Of a stretch of 64,000 nt of DNA, positions 9,112 to 18,176 are shown piece after piece. The position numbers and the translations under genes were made by a program. The stretch spans positions 2,108,001 through 2,172,000 of the forward strand of contig NZ_CP123907.1 of assembly GCF_033783015.1 (NCBI RefSeq), in the 5' to 3' direction. Below the pieces are notes generated by a model. It was not told the origin of the DNA. It did not search any database and saw only the letters and a program-made list of their open reading frames with translations. Each line of letters opens with the position of its first letter. Within the stretch, counting starts at the first letter, position 1. Source of the DNA: Corynebacterium sp. 21KM1197 (GTDB lineage Bacteria > Actinomycetota > Actinomycetes > Mycobacteriales > Mycobacteriaceae).

Positions 9112-9217
9112 ACTGGCATCACACTTCCGCTACAGGTAGATTTCCGCCCCACCGGGGCGCGCACAGAACAGCCCCACATTGTACCCACCTGCGCCCCTCA
9201 TTCCTAAGATAAGACCC

Positions 9218-10159
9218 ATGCGGACGATTCTCCTGCACTGCGGCACCACGCCCCTCCCCCTCGGCCCGGACTCCCACCAGCTCTCCGAGGTGCCCACCCG
9301 CCAGGAATTAAAGCTTATCGACGCCGCCGCGACCCGCGCCCTGCCGCACGATCCCACCCCCTCCCTCGACGAGATCGCCGCCCAGCCCGACGTCGCTCAC
9401 CTCGGGCAACCACAGCCCGCCCCACAGGCGGGAGTGCTGGCCGAACCCCTGCGCGTGGTGGTTATCGGCTCCGATGCCGCCCTATCCGCCGTGCTCACCC
9501 GCGCCATGCGCGCGGACTACCTCTGGGTGGAGTTCGGCTACGTCCCCACCGGAGACTCCCCCGCCGCTACCAACTGGGGGCTGCCACTTGACGACGCCCC
9601 TGCTGAGGCCCTAGTGCTCGCTGCGGAGGCCCCGGTGCGCCCCGCGCCTTTGATCCGCACCGACTCCGGGCTGGCGGTGGCCGGGAGCGCCACGATCACC
9701 CACTGGGAGAACACGGAATACACCGGGGAGATCATCGTCGACGATCACCGCCTGCTCCTCCACGGGGAGGAAAAACGCCCCCTCTTTGGGCACTACGGCG
9801 CGCGGCTCGTGCCCATGACCACCGCGCCCGGCATCGCCGCCGTGGAACTGCGCACGGCGGTAGCGGGTGGGGGTGCCGAGGGTACGCGGCGCGGTTCCGG
9901 GCTCGGTGCGCTGGTGGGCCGCCGCGTGGGACCGCGCGGGATAGAACGGCTGTGGAACTCCCCCGGCACCTGCTGGCTGGTACGCGGGGCCGAACAGCCC
10001 GTGGGCGTGGTCGATCCAGAATCGCTCGCCACCGGGCGCGCGGTGCAATCCGGCGGGGAGAACATTCGCGTGACCGTGGACGGGGTGAGCGCCAAGCGGC
10101 CTGTGAAGCGAGTGACGTTTTACCGGCACCTGCGGGATCTACAGATCGCGCGTCCGTGA
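9218..10159 (+). CDS. Conserved hypothetical protein divergent from purA
   Basis: A 313-residue protein from the ATG at 9218; a longer frame begins at 9179 but would overlap the purA promoter region. No signal peptide or membrane helix is seen. The central part (LRVVVIGSDAALSAVLTRAMRADYLWVEFGYVP) reads like a Rossmann-type start. The C-terminal half (TGEIIVDDHRLLLHGEE ... ENIRVTVDGVSAKRPVKRVTFYRHLRDLQ) resembles the C-terminal beta domain of diacylglycerol or NAD kinase-like folds, though I see no GGDGT motif. I recall an uncharacterised gene beside purA in other corynebacteria. Its 3' end overlaps the convergent small membrane protein gene by 21 bp. Confidence 0.7.
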   Translation: MRTILLHCGTTPLPLGPDSHQLSEVPTRQELKLIDAAATRALPHDPTPSLDEIAAQPDVAHLGQPQPAPQAGVLAEPLRVVVIGSDAALSAVLTRAMRADYLWVEFGYVPTGDSPAATNWGLPLDDAPAEALVLAAEAPVRPAPLIRTDSGLAVAGSATITHWENTEYTGEIIVDDHRLLLHGEEKRPLFGHYGARLVPMTTAPGIAAVELRTAVAGGGAEGTRRGSGLGALVGRRVGPRGIERLWNSPGTCWLVRGAEQPVGVVDPESLATGRAVQSGGENIRVTVDGVSAKRPVKRVTFYRHLRDLQIARP

Positions 10160-10378
10160 ATCCTCCGCCCGCTCATCGGAGGCCGGTTGGGCGGTGGTGT
10201 CCTCCCAAGCCATTTCCTCTATCCCCTTGCCGCCCATCCACTCCACCGGCCAATCCGCACCCATAGCCTTATATTTCCTGTGGCGGTTAAGGCGCTTGCG
10301 CTGGTACCAGAATACGAAGAGGAGCCAGATCGGGAGGGAGATGGCGAGGATAATGATTAAGTAGTCCATGCCCGACAT
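10139..10378 (-). CDS. Small single-pass membrane protein
   Basis: A 79-residue protein with one N-terminal transmembrane helix (MSGMDYLIIILAISLPIWLLFVFWYQRKRLNRHRK), immediately followed by a basic stop-transfer cluster and an acidic cytosolic tail. The topology is N-out/C-in by the positive-inside rule. The start could be the ATG at 10378 or the one at 10369. The coding region converges with and overlaps the neighbouring hypothetical gene by 21 bp. No function is known to me. Confidence 0.65.
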   Translation of the reverse strand: MSGMDYLIIILAISLPIWLLFVFWYQRKRLNRHRKYKAMGADWPVEWMGGKGIEEMAWEDTTAQPASDERAEDSRTRDL

Positions 10379-10437
10379 AATACCAACGCCACCGCAAATC
10401 TTCTTTCACAAGCCGAAAACAACAGTACAATCGATCC

Positions 10438-11127
10438 ATGCACGTAGCCTACCTCGATGAGACTTTTCACCCCCTCAAAGAACATTCTGTCCTTGCGCTC
10501 GTGTCACCGATGGATCAGATTCCACTCATCGAGAAAAATCTCAATACAGTTTTAGAACAAGTCAGCAAACAGCACCACATACCCCCAACGGTGGAATTAC
10601 ACGGATACGAGCTCAGCTCCGGCACACGCGACTGGACACCGCTCACCACACCACGAGCCCGAGCCCGTATCTACAAGCAGGAAATTTCAGCAATAACCCA
10701 CGTCCCAAATCTTGCCATCTGCCGAGGAACAACCAGCCTCACAGAAAAATCGCCGCATGACCCCCACAAATGGTCACTCACCCTCACCCTTGAATGTATT
10801 GACACATTACTAAAAGATAAAGACGATAGAGTTCTAGCAATCTGCGATGACGTCCAAAATAAATCCATCTATCAGGATATGTACACGATTTTCCGCAGGA
10901 ATGGGCTACCCGATGACCCCACCAATAAACTCACCAGTTTCACCGATGGTCTACATTTTACCCCATCCCACCATAGCCGTATGGTGCAGGCAATTGATCT
11001 CATATCCTATGTGTATCAACGCAACTTTATACAGAAATACACCGACCCACGCGCACACAGAGTTTTTGAAAATCTCTGGAAAGAACTAGAACCCCCGGCT
11101 CAACACGGGTACCACAGAACGTGGTAA
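10438..11127 (+). CDS. DUF3800 domain protein
   Basis: A 229-residue protein matching the DUF3800 pattern: an N-terminal YLDE (residues 4-7), ICDD near residue 140, and a C-terminal SRMVQAIDLISYVYQR block whose Asp is conserved in the family. The three acidic sites suggest an RNase H-like metal-dependent fold, but the biochemical role is not established. The DNA is distinctly richer in A+T than its neighbours and the gene stands alone, which suggests horizontal acquisition. DUF3800 genes are common in variable regions of bacterial genomes. It is followed by a strong hairpin at 11136-11159. Confidence 0.75.
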   Translation: MHVAYLDETFHPLKEHSVLALVSPMDQIPLIEKNLNTVLEQVSKQHHIPPTVELHGYELSSGTRDWTPLTTPRARARIYKQEISAITHVPNLAICRGTTSLTEKSPHDPHKWSLTLTLECIDTLLKDKDDRVLAICDDVQNKSIYQDMYTIFRRNGLPDDPTNKLTSFTDGLHFTPSHHSRMVQAIDLISYVYQRNFIQKYTDPRAHRVFENLWKELEPPAQHGYHRTW

Positions 11128-11135
11128 AAGCACGT

Positions 11136-11159
11136 CAGCCTCCACTTTCGTGGAGGCTG
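11136..11159. terminator. Hairpin between convergent genes
   Basis: CAGCCTCCAC-TTTC-GTGGAGGCTG forms a perfect 10-bp stem with a tetraloop, placed between the DUF3800 gene and the convergent FUSC-type gene. There is no long T-run on either side, so it may act as an mRNA 3'-end stabiliser or a weak terminator. Confidence 0.55.
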
Positions 11160-11219
11160 CGGCGGGGTTGGTTTGCGGGATAACCACAAGATCCTACCGA
11201 CATTCTAGCTTGCTAGCCC

Positions 11220-12398
11220 CTACTCCTCCCACACCTCCGGCGGATACGCCGGCGTGGAGGAGGTCGGAGCCAGCACCGCCAGCGCTGATTCCCTGGACAT
11301 TCCGCAGATTTGCAGGAAGTCCACGATGAGCGAGCGGGACTGCGCCAGTACCACGTGCGCGGAGAGCACCCGATCCTCCACCACCTCCATCGTGGCGCGC
11401 CCACCCAGGCGGCGCAGTTGGTTCACCAGCACCGGAATCTCCCTGGCCTCGCTCACCTCCGCCCCGCGCTCGTACATCTCGGAGAGTTGCAGGGCGACGT
11501 CGGAAAGCTCGTCGATGATGTCCACCTGTTCGGGTGAAACAAAGTCCTCGTCCTCGATGAGTACCTGGGCGCGGCGGGCGAGCACGCGCACGTTGCGGAT
11601 CGAGTTATCCACGGGGATCAGCAGGCGTTCGAGCGTGCGCACGCGCCGCCAGTTGCTCCACATGAGTGGGGAGATGGTGGTGGATTCACGCCCGGTCTTG
11701 GCGGCGGTGAGCATGGCGTTGATCTTGCCTTGGGTGCCGCGCACGGCGTCCAGGGTGTTCTTCATGAGTTCGAGGTCGCCCGTGCGTAGGGCCTGGGAGA
11801 CGTCGTGCAGCACCGAGGAGGCGATGCCGAGCACGTTAGAGACCTCTTGGCGCCCGGCGTTGAGCGGGTCGCTGGGAATGAATGCCACCACGAGGAGCCC
11901 CACCACGGAGCCCACCACCGCGTCCACCACGCGCCCGGTACTGCCGGTGCCGGTGATCGCGGAGACGGTGCCCGGCGGCATGATGGTGGCAATCAGAATG
12001 GAGCCGATGGCCGCCTGGTTATTCACCAGGGGAGATTTAGAGATGAAGGAGGCCAGCAGGAGCGAGGTGGCCACCGCCACCGAGATTTGCCAGGCTCCGG
12101 GGCCGAGGTAGTAAAAGAGTAGGTCGCCCAGGGCCACGCCCACGATGCAGCCGATGGACATTTCCACGGCGCGTTTCATGCGATCCCCGCCCTCCAGGCC
12201 GAGGATGATAACGGCGGCGATGGGCGCGAAGAAGGGCACCGGGTGGCCAAAGAGCCTTTGGGCCACCCAGAACGCCAGCCCGGCGGCCACGGCGGACTGC
12301 ACGATGGGCCACGCGCGCTTGCGCACTCGGGTGACCCTGCTGCGCAGTTGATCTATCGAGCGGAGCCTATCAAGCGTGCTCATCTTTTGCTTGGCCAT
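11220..12398 (-). CDS. FUSC/aromatic acid exporter family membrane protein
   Basis: A 392-residue integral membrane protein. After a basic cytosolic N-terminus, about six hydrophobic segments occupy residues 30-180 (AAGLAFWVAQRLF, PFFAPIAAVIILGL, SIGCIVGVALGDLLFYYL, VVGSVVGLLVVAFIP), including the FFAPIAAVI-x-LGLEGGDR region usual in FUSC proteins. The C-terminal half is soluble and helical with long amphipathic stretches (SEMYERGAEVSEAREI). FUSC members are half-exporters for aromatic acids or fusaric acid; the substrate here is unknown. The start at 12398 has GGTGGA close upstream; an ATG at 12410 is the alternative. It lies 100 bp downstream of fbaA on the same strand. Confidence 0.8.
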   Translation of the reverse strand: MAKQKMSTLDRLRSIDQLRSRVTRVRKRAWPIVQSAVAAGLAFWVAQRLFGHPVPFFAPIAAVIILGLEGGDRMKRAVEMSIGCIVGVALGDLLFYYLGPGAWQISVAVATSLLLASFISKSPLVNNQAAIGSILIATIMPPGTVSAITGTGSTGRVVDAVVGSVVGLLVVAFIPSDPLNAGRQEVSNVLGIASSVLHDVSQALRTGDLELMKNTLDAVRGTQGKINAMLTAAKTGRESTTISPLMWSNWRRVRTLERLLIPVDNSIRNVRVLARRAQVLIEDEDFVSPEQVDIIDELSDVALQLSEMYERGAEVSEAREIPVLVNQLRRLGGRATMEVVEDRVLSAHVVLAQSRSLIVDFLQICGMSRESALAVLAPTSSTPAYPPEVWEE

Positions 12399-12499
12399 GT
12401 GTTCCACCATAAGTCACACGGCCAAGCGGCTGCACGTCACTTCATGCTCCAACAAGCCCGGCGCGCAACCCCCTTACCCCCGCCCCCGAGGAAACAGCG

Positions 12500-13534
12500 T
12501 TACTTGCTCACCGAGGTGCCCACGGAGTGCAGGTCCTGGCAGGCCTCCACCACGCGCTCGGACATGGACTGCTCGGCCTTCTTCATGTAGGAGCGGGGAT
12601 CGTAGGTCTTTTTGTTGCCCACCTCACCATCGACCTTGAGCACGCCGTCGTAGTTGGAGAACATGTGAGCGGCCACGGGGCGGGTAAAGGCGTACTGGGT
12701 GTCCGTGTCCACGTTCATCTTGATCACGCCGTGGCGCAGGGCCTCCTCGATCTTCTCCTTCTCGGAGCCGGAGCCGCCGTGGAACACAAAGTCAAAGGCC
12801 AGGGCGTCATCCGCCAGGCCGAGCTTCTTGCGGGCCACCTGCTGGCCCTCCAGGAGTACCTCGGGGCGCAGCTTCACGTTGCCGGGCTTGTACACGCCAT
12901 GCACGTTGCCAAAGGTAGCGGCCAGCAGGTAGCGGCCGTTCTCGCCGGTGCCCAGGGCGTCGATAGTCTTTTCAAAGTCCTCCGGGGTGGTGTAGAGGTT
13001 CGCGCCGGCCTTGGCCTGCACGCCATCCTCCTCGCCGCCCACGACGCCGATCTCCACCTCCAGGATGATGTTCGCGGCCTTGGACTTGGCCAGGAGTTCC
13101 TGGGCGATCTCCAGGTTCTCGTCGATCGGAATGGCGGAGCCGTCCCACATGTGGGACTGGAAGAGGGGCAGTTCGCCGCGATCCACGCGCTCCTGGGAGA
13201 TGGCGAGGAGCGGGCGCACGTACTCGTCCAGCACCTCCTTCTGGCAGTGGTCGGTGTGCAGGGCCACGTTGATGCCGTAGTGCTTGGCTGCCTCATGTGC
13301 AAAGGCGGCCAGTGCGCAGGCACCGGCCACCTTGTTCTTCACCGCCAGGCCGGAGCCAAACTCCGCGCCGCCGGTGGAGAACTGAATGATTCCGTCGGAC
13401 TCCGCCTCAGCGAAGCCCTTGAGCGCGGCGTTGATCGTTTCCGACGAGGTGCAGTTGATCGCGGGGTAGGCAAAGCCTTCCTTCTTGGCGCGATCGAGCA
13501 TTTCGTTATAAACCTCAGGGGTTGCAATAGGCAT
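12500..13534 (-). CDS. fbaA: Class II fructose-bisphosphate aldolase
   Basis: Zn-dependent aldolase of glycolysis and gluconeogenesis, cleaving fructose-1,6-bisphosphate to DHAP and glyceraldehyde-3-phosphate. The 344-residue length is typical of class IIA enzymes. Visible signatures are AINCTSSETINAAL at residue 25, the zinc-ligand block VALHTDHC near residue 100, EVEIGVVGGEEDGV near 170, the phosphate-binding TFGNVHGVYKPGNVKL near 215, and FHGGSGS near 255. Start ATG at 13534 with an upstream GAGGAG-like site. Flanked by a divergent DedA gene and a downstream FUSC gene. Confidence 0.97.
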   Translation of the reverse strand: MPIATPEVYNEMLDRAKKEGFAYPAINCTSSETINAALKGFAEAESDGIIQFSTGGAEFGSGLAVKNKVAGACALAAFAHEAAKHYGINVALHTDHCQKEVLDEYVRPLLAISQERVDRGELPLFQSHMWDGSAIPIDENLEIAQELLAKSKAANIILEVEIGVVGGEEDGVQAKAGANLYTTPEDFEKTIDALGTGENGRYLLAATFGNVHGVYKPGNVKLRPEVLLEGQQVARKKLGLADDALAFDFVFHGGSGSEKEKIEEALRHGVIKMNVDTDTQYAFTRPVAAHMFSNYDGVLKVDGEVGNKKTYDPRSYMKKAEQSMSERVVEACQDLHSVGTSVSK

Positions 13535-13748
13535 GAATACTCCTCAGTTGTCGTGATCTTCGCACACGCCGCAGCGGCGTGATCTCTTCTCCGATTATGC
13601 CAATTCCCAGCCTACTCCGCCGCCGCCTCTCCCCCACCGGCCCCGGAACACCACACCGCGCCCCCATGCCGCCGTCCCACACCGCCGCGCCCCATGCCAC
13701 AACCCCACAGGCTTCCTCCCCCGCCCGCACAGGCCTACGCTAAGACTC

Positions 13749-14432
13749 ATGATCGACACGGCAGACACGCTCAACACCGTGAGTACCCTGGCGCTCGGGC
13801 CGGACTGGATGGACCCGATGTACCTGCTCAGTGGCTCCGGTCCCTTCGGCTCCCTCATTCTCCCCGGCGTGGCCCTCATCGTTTTCATCGAATCCGGCCT
13901 ACTCTTCCCCCTCCTCCCCGGCGATTCCCTGCTCTTTACCGCCGGTATGCTCTCCGTCCAGCCCGATCCCTTCGCCCCGCTCTGGCTGGTGATTCCGGTG
14001 TGCATCGCCGCCGCGATCCTGGGCGATCAGGTGGGCTACTTCATCGGCTCCCGCTTCGGCCACGCCCTGCACAAGCGCCCCGACGGCCGCTTTTTCAAGC
14101 AGGAATACCTCACCAAGTCCCACGAGTTCTTTGAAAAGCACGGCCCCTTCACCATCATCATCTGCCGCTTCGTCCCCATCGTGCGCACCTATGCCCCGCT
14201 CGTGGCGGGCATGTCCGGCATGCGCTACCGCGTGTTCATCACGTACAACGTCATTGGCGGCCTGCTCTGGGGCGGCGGGGTGACCCTGCTGGGCGCGTGG
14301 CTGGGGCAATACACCTTTATCCGGGAGAACATCGAGGCGATCTTCCTACTCATCGTGCTCCTCTCCGTCCTACCCGGCATCATCGGTGCGGTGCGGCAGT
14401 TCCTCGCCGCCCGTGCTTCTCAACGCCGCTAG
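13749..14432 (+). CDS. DedA family membrane protein
   Basis: A 227-residue inner-membrane protein of the DedA/SNARE-associated family, thought to act in lipid scrambling or proton-linked homeostasis. Characteristic blocks are FIESGLLFPLLPGDSLLFTAGML (residues 42-64, acidic re-entrant loop), GDQVGYFIGSRFG near 95, FFEKHGPFTIIICRFVPIVRTYAPLVAGMSGM near 130 with the conserved Arg, and YNVIGGLLWGGGVTLLGAWLGQ near 170. The start follows a 215-bp gap from the divergent fbaA, and the stop lies 8 bp from the convergent GH76 gene. Confidence 0.9.
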   Translation: MIDTADTLNTVSTLALGPDWMDPMYLLSGSGPFGSLILPGVALIVFIESGLLFPLLPGDSLLFTAGMLSVQPDPFAPLWLVIPVCIAAAILGDQVGYFIGSRFGHALHKRPDGRFFKQEYLTKSHEFFEKHGPFTIIICRFVPIVRTYAPLVAGMSGMRYRVFITYNVIGGLLWGGGVTLLGAWLGQYTFIRENIEAIFLLIVLLSVLPGIIGAVRQFLAARASQRR

Positions 14433-14440
14433 CACCGCCG

Positions 14441-15631
14441 CTAAGCCTCCTCCAGGTGCTCCTGCACCCTGGCGGCGGCCTCAATGAGCATCCAACCGGA
14501 AAGCTGCACGGAGAGATCGCGCTCAGCAATGCGAATCACCCCGGCCGTCTCCGCCAGGCTCTTGGGTCCCAGGCCAAAGTTGTGCGGCAGTCGAGCATCA
14601 TCGGTCCAGTCCGTGGCAAAGATCGGCAGGCCGTCCACCTCTAGGCGGTGGTTCCACACGCTCTGCGCGGAGGCCAACACCAGGCGCGCCGCTACTTTCT
14701 TTGTGGCGCGGTTGGTGGGGGAATCGGCGGGCAGGCGGACCGCGACGTCCGCCAGGTAGCGCACCAGGATCCCCTTGAACAGGCCACCATCGCCCTCGCC
14801 GGTATCCCAATCAATCACGCCCTGCGGGGTGGCCATCTCCTTGGCCACGGCCTGCACGATGGAACGGATCGCGGTGATGTACTTCATGGAATCGTCCACG
14901 CGCTCGGCGTCGGCATAGGCCAACACCTCCTCCTCGGTGAACCCGGCACGCTCCCGCAGCTTCAGCGCGATTTCCAGGCAGGCCCCGATGGTCACGCCCT
15001 GGCAGTAGGGGTGAATATCGCGCACCAGTTCCGGGCCGTGCATGCGCATGCGCAGGCCGTCCATGATCAGGCCATCATCGTTAATGAGCGTATCCAGAAT
15101 CCAATCCACCACGCTCATGGCCTGTTCCAGCCGCCCGGTGCGCGCCATCATGATCGCGGCCGGGCCATTGGAGGGCACGTTATAAAAGGTTTCCCCGGTG
15201 CGCCACGGCAGCACATTAGTCAGCCCGTCGATGCCGCTGAGGATATTAAACTCCAAAGCCTCTAATTGCTTGGGCTTTTTCATCTTCTTTAGCCGGGCCG
15301 CGCGCCCCAGGGCCAGGGCCAGCCAGGCTTTATCGTCGTAATAGCGGTTGTGCACCAACTTATTACGATTGCGCCAACGGATACCCCGCATAGTCTCATT
15401 GATCTGTGTCCGGCGCGCGTTGGTGCTGCGGCGGGAATAGGCATCGAGGAGGCAATCCAGGTAGTGCGCCTGCCACCAGTAATGCCAGCGGATAAAGAGT
15501 TTGTCCTTGGACGTGGGCGGCCAGGCCACCACCGCGAGGTTGGTTCGGGGCAGACCCCATAAGCGGCTGGCATGTCGATCTTGAATGGCGGCCTCCGCCA
15601 GGTCCGCCCGGTGTGCCCATTTCTCCAGCAC
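14441..15631 (-). CDS. Glycoside hydrolase family 76-like protein
   Basis: A 396-residue protein of the GH76 (alpha-1,6-mannanase-type) family, an (alpha/alpha)6 barrel. Supporting blocks are WHYWWQAHYLDCLLDAY at residue 48, the catalytic Asp pair in YYDDKAWLALALGRAAR near residue 100, and WRTGETFYNVPSNGPAAIMMAR near 143. I see no signal peptide, which suggests a cytosolic enzyme, unlike secreted fungal GH76 proteins. A mannan substrate such as lipomannan precursors is only an inference. It converges with the DedA gene and lies 57 bp downstream of the SpoU methylase gene start region. Confidence 0.8.
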   Translation of the reverse strand: MLEKWAHRADLAEAAIQDRHASRLWGLPRTNLAVVAWPPTSKDKLFIRWHYWWQAHYLDCLLDAYSRRSTNARRTQINETMRGIRWRNRNKLVHNRYYDDKAWLALALGRAARLKKMKKPKQLEALEFNILSGIDGLTNVLPWRTGETFYNVPSNGPAAIMMARTGRLEQAMSVVDWILDTLINDDGLIMDGLRMRMHGPELVRDIHPYCQGVTIGACLEIALKLRERAGFTEEEVLAYADAERVDDSMKYITAIRSIVQAVAKEMATPQGVIDWDTGEGDGGLFKGILVRYLADVAVRLPADSPTNRATKKVAARLVLASAQSVWNHRLEVDGLPIFATDWTDDARLPHNFGLGPKSLAETAGVIRIAERDLSVQLSGWMLIEAAARVQEHLEEA

Positions 15632-15687
15632 TGTTAATGCCTCACCCTAGTGTGTCCGTTTTTCTTCCCCACGATCCTAACCAAGAT

Positions 15688-16338
15688 TCACCACGCGCGG
15701 CCAAGATCCGCGTGCTGCCGCACCCAGGCGTGCATGGCGATCCCGGCGGCCACTCCCGCGTTGATGGAACGGGTGGAACCAAACTGCGCGATGGAGCAGG
15801 TCATCACCGCCGCCTCCTGGGCTTCCTGGGTCACCCCCGGCCCCTCTTGGCCAAAGAGCAGCACGCAGCGGCGCGGCAACTGCGCCGTTTCCAGCGGCAC
15901 GCTGCCGGGGGTGTTATCAATGGCCACCACCGCGATGTCCTCCTGGTGCGCCCAGGACATGAGATCCGCCACCGTGGGGTGGTGGCGCAGGTGCTGATAG
16001 CGATCCGTCACCATCGCCCCGCGCCTATTCCACCGACGCCGCCCCACGATGTGCACGGTATCCACGGCAAAGGCGTTGGCGGTGCGCACCACGGTGCCGA
16101 TGTTGGCGTCATTTTCAAAGTTCTCGATCGCCACGTGCAGGGGATGGCGGCGGGTGTCAATGTCCGCCACGATGGCCTCGCGCCGCCAATAGCGATAAGC
16201 GTCCACCACGTTGCGGCGATCCCCCTCCGCGAGCAGAGCGGGATCAAGGCGCGGATCCTCGGGCAACGGCCCCTCCCAGGGGCCCACGCCGTGGCGGCCT
16301 TCGCCCCACTCCGTGGGGCCGGGAAGTTGCTCAGGCAA
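15688..16338 (-). CDS. SpoU/TrmH family RNA 2'-O-methyltransferase
   Basis: A 216-residue SPOUT-class methyltransferase expected to methylate a ribose 2'-OH in tRNA or rRNA using S-adenosylmethionine. Motif 1 is IENFENDANIGTVVRTANAF (residues 71-90, catalytic Arg), motif 2 is VLLFGQEGPGVT near 160, and motif 3 is IAQFGSTRSINAGVAAGIAMH near 180, forming the trefoil-knot cofactor site. The exact substrate (tRNA G18 or a 23S site) cannot be decided by eye. The gene overlaps the end of pyrE by 8 bp, indicating translational coupling. Confidence 0.88.
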   Translation of the reverse strand: MPEQLPGPTEWGEGRHGVGPWEGPLPEDPRLDPALLAEGDRRNVVDAYRYWRREAIVADIDTRRHPLHVAIENFENDANIGTVVRTANAFAVDTVHIVGRRRWNRRGAMVTDRYQHLRHHPTVADLMSWAHQEDIAVVAIDNTPGSVPLETAQLPRRCVLLFGQEGPGVTQEAQEAAVMTCSIAQFGSTRSINAGVAAGIAMHAWVRQHADLGRAW

Positions 16339-16870
16339 GCCCCAGGTCCTCCAAGCCCAGCAGGTAGCGGTATTCCAGTCCGGCCTCAGCCAGCACCTTA
16401 TCCGCGCCGGTGGCGCGATCCACCACCGTGGCCACGCCCACCACGTCTGCGCCCGCCTCGCGCAGCGCCTCCACGGCGGTCAGCGGGGAATTGCCCGTGG
16501 TGGTCGTGTCCTCCACCACCAGCACCTTCTTCCCCTCCACCGAGGGGCCCTCGATGCGGCGCTGCATACCGTGCTTCTTGGTTTCCTTGCGCACCACAAA
16601 GGCATCGATCTCTCGCCCCTCGGCGTGCATGAGGGAGGTGGCTACCGGGTCCGCCCCCAGGGTCAGCCCACCCACGGCCACGTAATCCCAATCGGCGGTG
16701 AGTTCGCGCAGGAGGGAACCGATGAGCCGGGAGGCCCGGTGGTGCAGAGTGGCGCGGCGCAAGTCCACGTAGTAATCGGCCTCCTTGCCGGAGGAAAGCG
16801 TGACCTTGCCGTGCACCACGGCCAGTTCCTTGACCAGTTCGGCTAGCTCTGTACGTTCTTGCTGGGACAT
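16331..16870 (-). CDS. pyrE: Orotate phosphoribosyltransferase
   Basis: Transfers phosphoribose from PRPP to orotate, giving OMP in pyrimidine synthesis. The 179-residue product has VTLSSGKEADYYVDLRR at residue 23, VGGLTLGADPVATSL near 68, a Lys-rich catalytic loop KETKKHGMQRRIEG near 97, and the PRPP loop VLVVEDTTTTGNSPLTAVEAL near 118 (D-D/T-T-T-T-G). The gene sits 5 bp downstream of the membrane-anchored hypothetical gene and overlaps the SpoU methylase by 8 bp, so the three are likely one operon. Confidence 0.95.
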   Translation of the reverse strand: MSQQERTELAELVKELAVVHGKVTLSSGKEADYYVDLRRATLHHRASRLIGSLLRELTADWDYVAVGGLTLGADPVATSLMHAEGREIDAFVVRKETKKHGMQRRIEGPSVEGKKVLVVEDTTTTGNSPLTAVEALREAGADVVGVATVVDRATGADKVLAEAGLEYRYLLGLEDLGLA

Positions 16871-16875
16871 CTCTG

Positions 16876-18030
16876 TTACTTCTCCTTATTCTTGGGGGCC
16901 TGTAGGCCGCGCATGTGTTCCAGGGGATCGCGGCCCAGTTGTTCGGCCAAATCGTCGAAGATGGAGGGCCCAGCATCGCGGGAGCGCAGCACCCTCGTTC
17001 CCTGGTAGTCCGAGGGCTCCTCGGCGCGATCCCCAATTCCCGGCACCGCGTCTCCGCCCAGGGAACGCGGCTCCACCACGCCCCGCGATTGCGTCTGGGT
17101 GCGGGTGGGCAGTTCCACCGGCTCCTCTGGGCGGATTACCGTGGGCTTGGGTTGTTCCTCGGCTTTACTCTCCTCGGGGGCTTCCGAAGTCGCCGCATTC
17201 TCTGCTTTCTCCGACGCCTCCGGCTCGGGCGCCGGGGCGGGCATGAGGCGCGAGGGCAGAGCTTCTTCCACCCGTAGCGGCGCGGCCGCGCGCGGGGGGA
17301 GGGCGTGGGCGGCGTCGGCAAGCCAGGTCATGGGGGCCATGATTGCCTCCCAATCGTGGCCGTGGGTACCGCGATCCAGTTGGGCCAGCACCCAATCGGA
17401 CTCGCACCACACGGCGTGCACAAAGTCCGGCATGACCTCCAGGGCGGCACTCACGCGCTCGTCGCTAAAGCGCTCTGCGGCGGCGGTATCCGTGCTAAAC
17501 CGCGCGAATCCCTCCACCTCGCCGCACTCGTGCAGATCGGAATCCGCGTCCTCGCTGATCCCACGGCGGAAGTCCACCACCACGTCCGAGGCCGCGCCGC
17601 GCCGCACCGCGAGCACGGTGGTGGAATCCAGATCCGCGAGGGCGAACTCGTGATCCTCACTCACGCCGGTGACCACATCGTGCGCCGTGGCACCGGAGGC
17701 CGCCGCCCCGCGCCGCCACTCCTCGGCCAGGGAATCATCGGTGCGGGTAAAACTAAAGCCCGCCTCCTGCGCCCACGAACGACGCTCGCGGCGGCCCTGC
17801 CCCGGCATGGCCAGGCGGCTGGGCGCGCGGCGACCAGCCTGTCCAGACTGCTCCGCCTGCTCGCCCTCCACGGATTCCTCTTCCTGCACGGCGGCTTGCT
17901 CTGCCGAGGCGGCCTCCCCCGCCTCGCCGGAATGCGAGGCGCGGCCCCGGGCATCAAACCACCACAGCACGGCGGCGATCACGAGGGCAACGGCGGCAAG
18001 CGCAAAAATTAGTGTTACGGACACGCCCAA
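16876..18030 (-). CDS. Membrane-anchored hypothetical protein upstream of pyrE
   Basis: A 384-residue protein with one N-terminal transmembrane helix (VTLIFALAAVALVIAAVLWWF), then an acidic, Glu/Gln-rich linker, a central folded region of about 160 residues (WAQEAGFSFTRTDDSLAEEWRRGAAA ... HAVWCESDWVLAQLDRGTHGHDWEAI), a second Ala/Glu/Pro-rich linker, and a C-terminal block (SIFDDLAEQLGRDPLEHMRGLQ). I recall an uncharacterised protein of this shape beside pyrE in other corynebacteria. The role is unknown. The 5-bp spacing to pyrE suggests co-transcription. Confidence 0.75.
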   Translation of the reverse strand: MGVSVTLIFALAAVALVIAAVLWWFDARGRASHSGEAGEAASAEQAAVQEEESVEGEQAEQSGQAGRRAPSRLAMPGQGRRERRSWAQEAGFSFTRTDDSLAEEWRRGAAASGATAHDVVTGVSEDHEFALADLDSTTVLAVRRGAASDVVVDFRRGISEDADSDLHECGEVEGFARFSTDTAAAERFSDERVSAALEVMPDFVHAVWCESDWVLAQLDRGTHGHDWEAIMAPMTWLADAAHALPPRAAAPLRVEEALPSRLMPAPAPEPEASEKAENAATSEAPEESKAEEQPKPTVIRPEEPVELPTRTQTQSRGVVEPRSLGGDAVPGIGDRAEEPSDYQGTRVLRSRDAGPSIFDDLAEQLGRDPLEHMRGLQAPKNKEK

Positions 18031-18102
18031 TACTCTAATGGCTCAGGTAACCTCACGCCCCCACACCCCTACCCCCGGTGGATAAAACGACAATAAATAT
18101 AA

Positions 18103-18136
18103 GGACGCGGGAACCAAAGTACATCGGCCCGCGCCC
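18103..18136 (-). terminator. Probable terminator after small secreted protein gene
   Basis: Minus-strand hairpin GGGCGCGGG ... CCCGCGTCC with one mismatch in the stem and a 16-nt loop, followed by TTATATTTATT. It lies about 40 bp past the stop of the gene ending at 18177 and before the next gene start at 18030. Confidence 0.5.
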
Positions 18137-18176
18137 CTATATGTAGATAGCGTCAAACGATCTGCGGCAAGCGATC

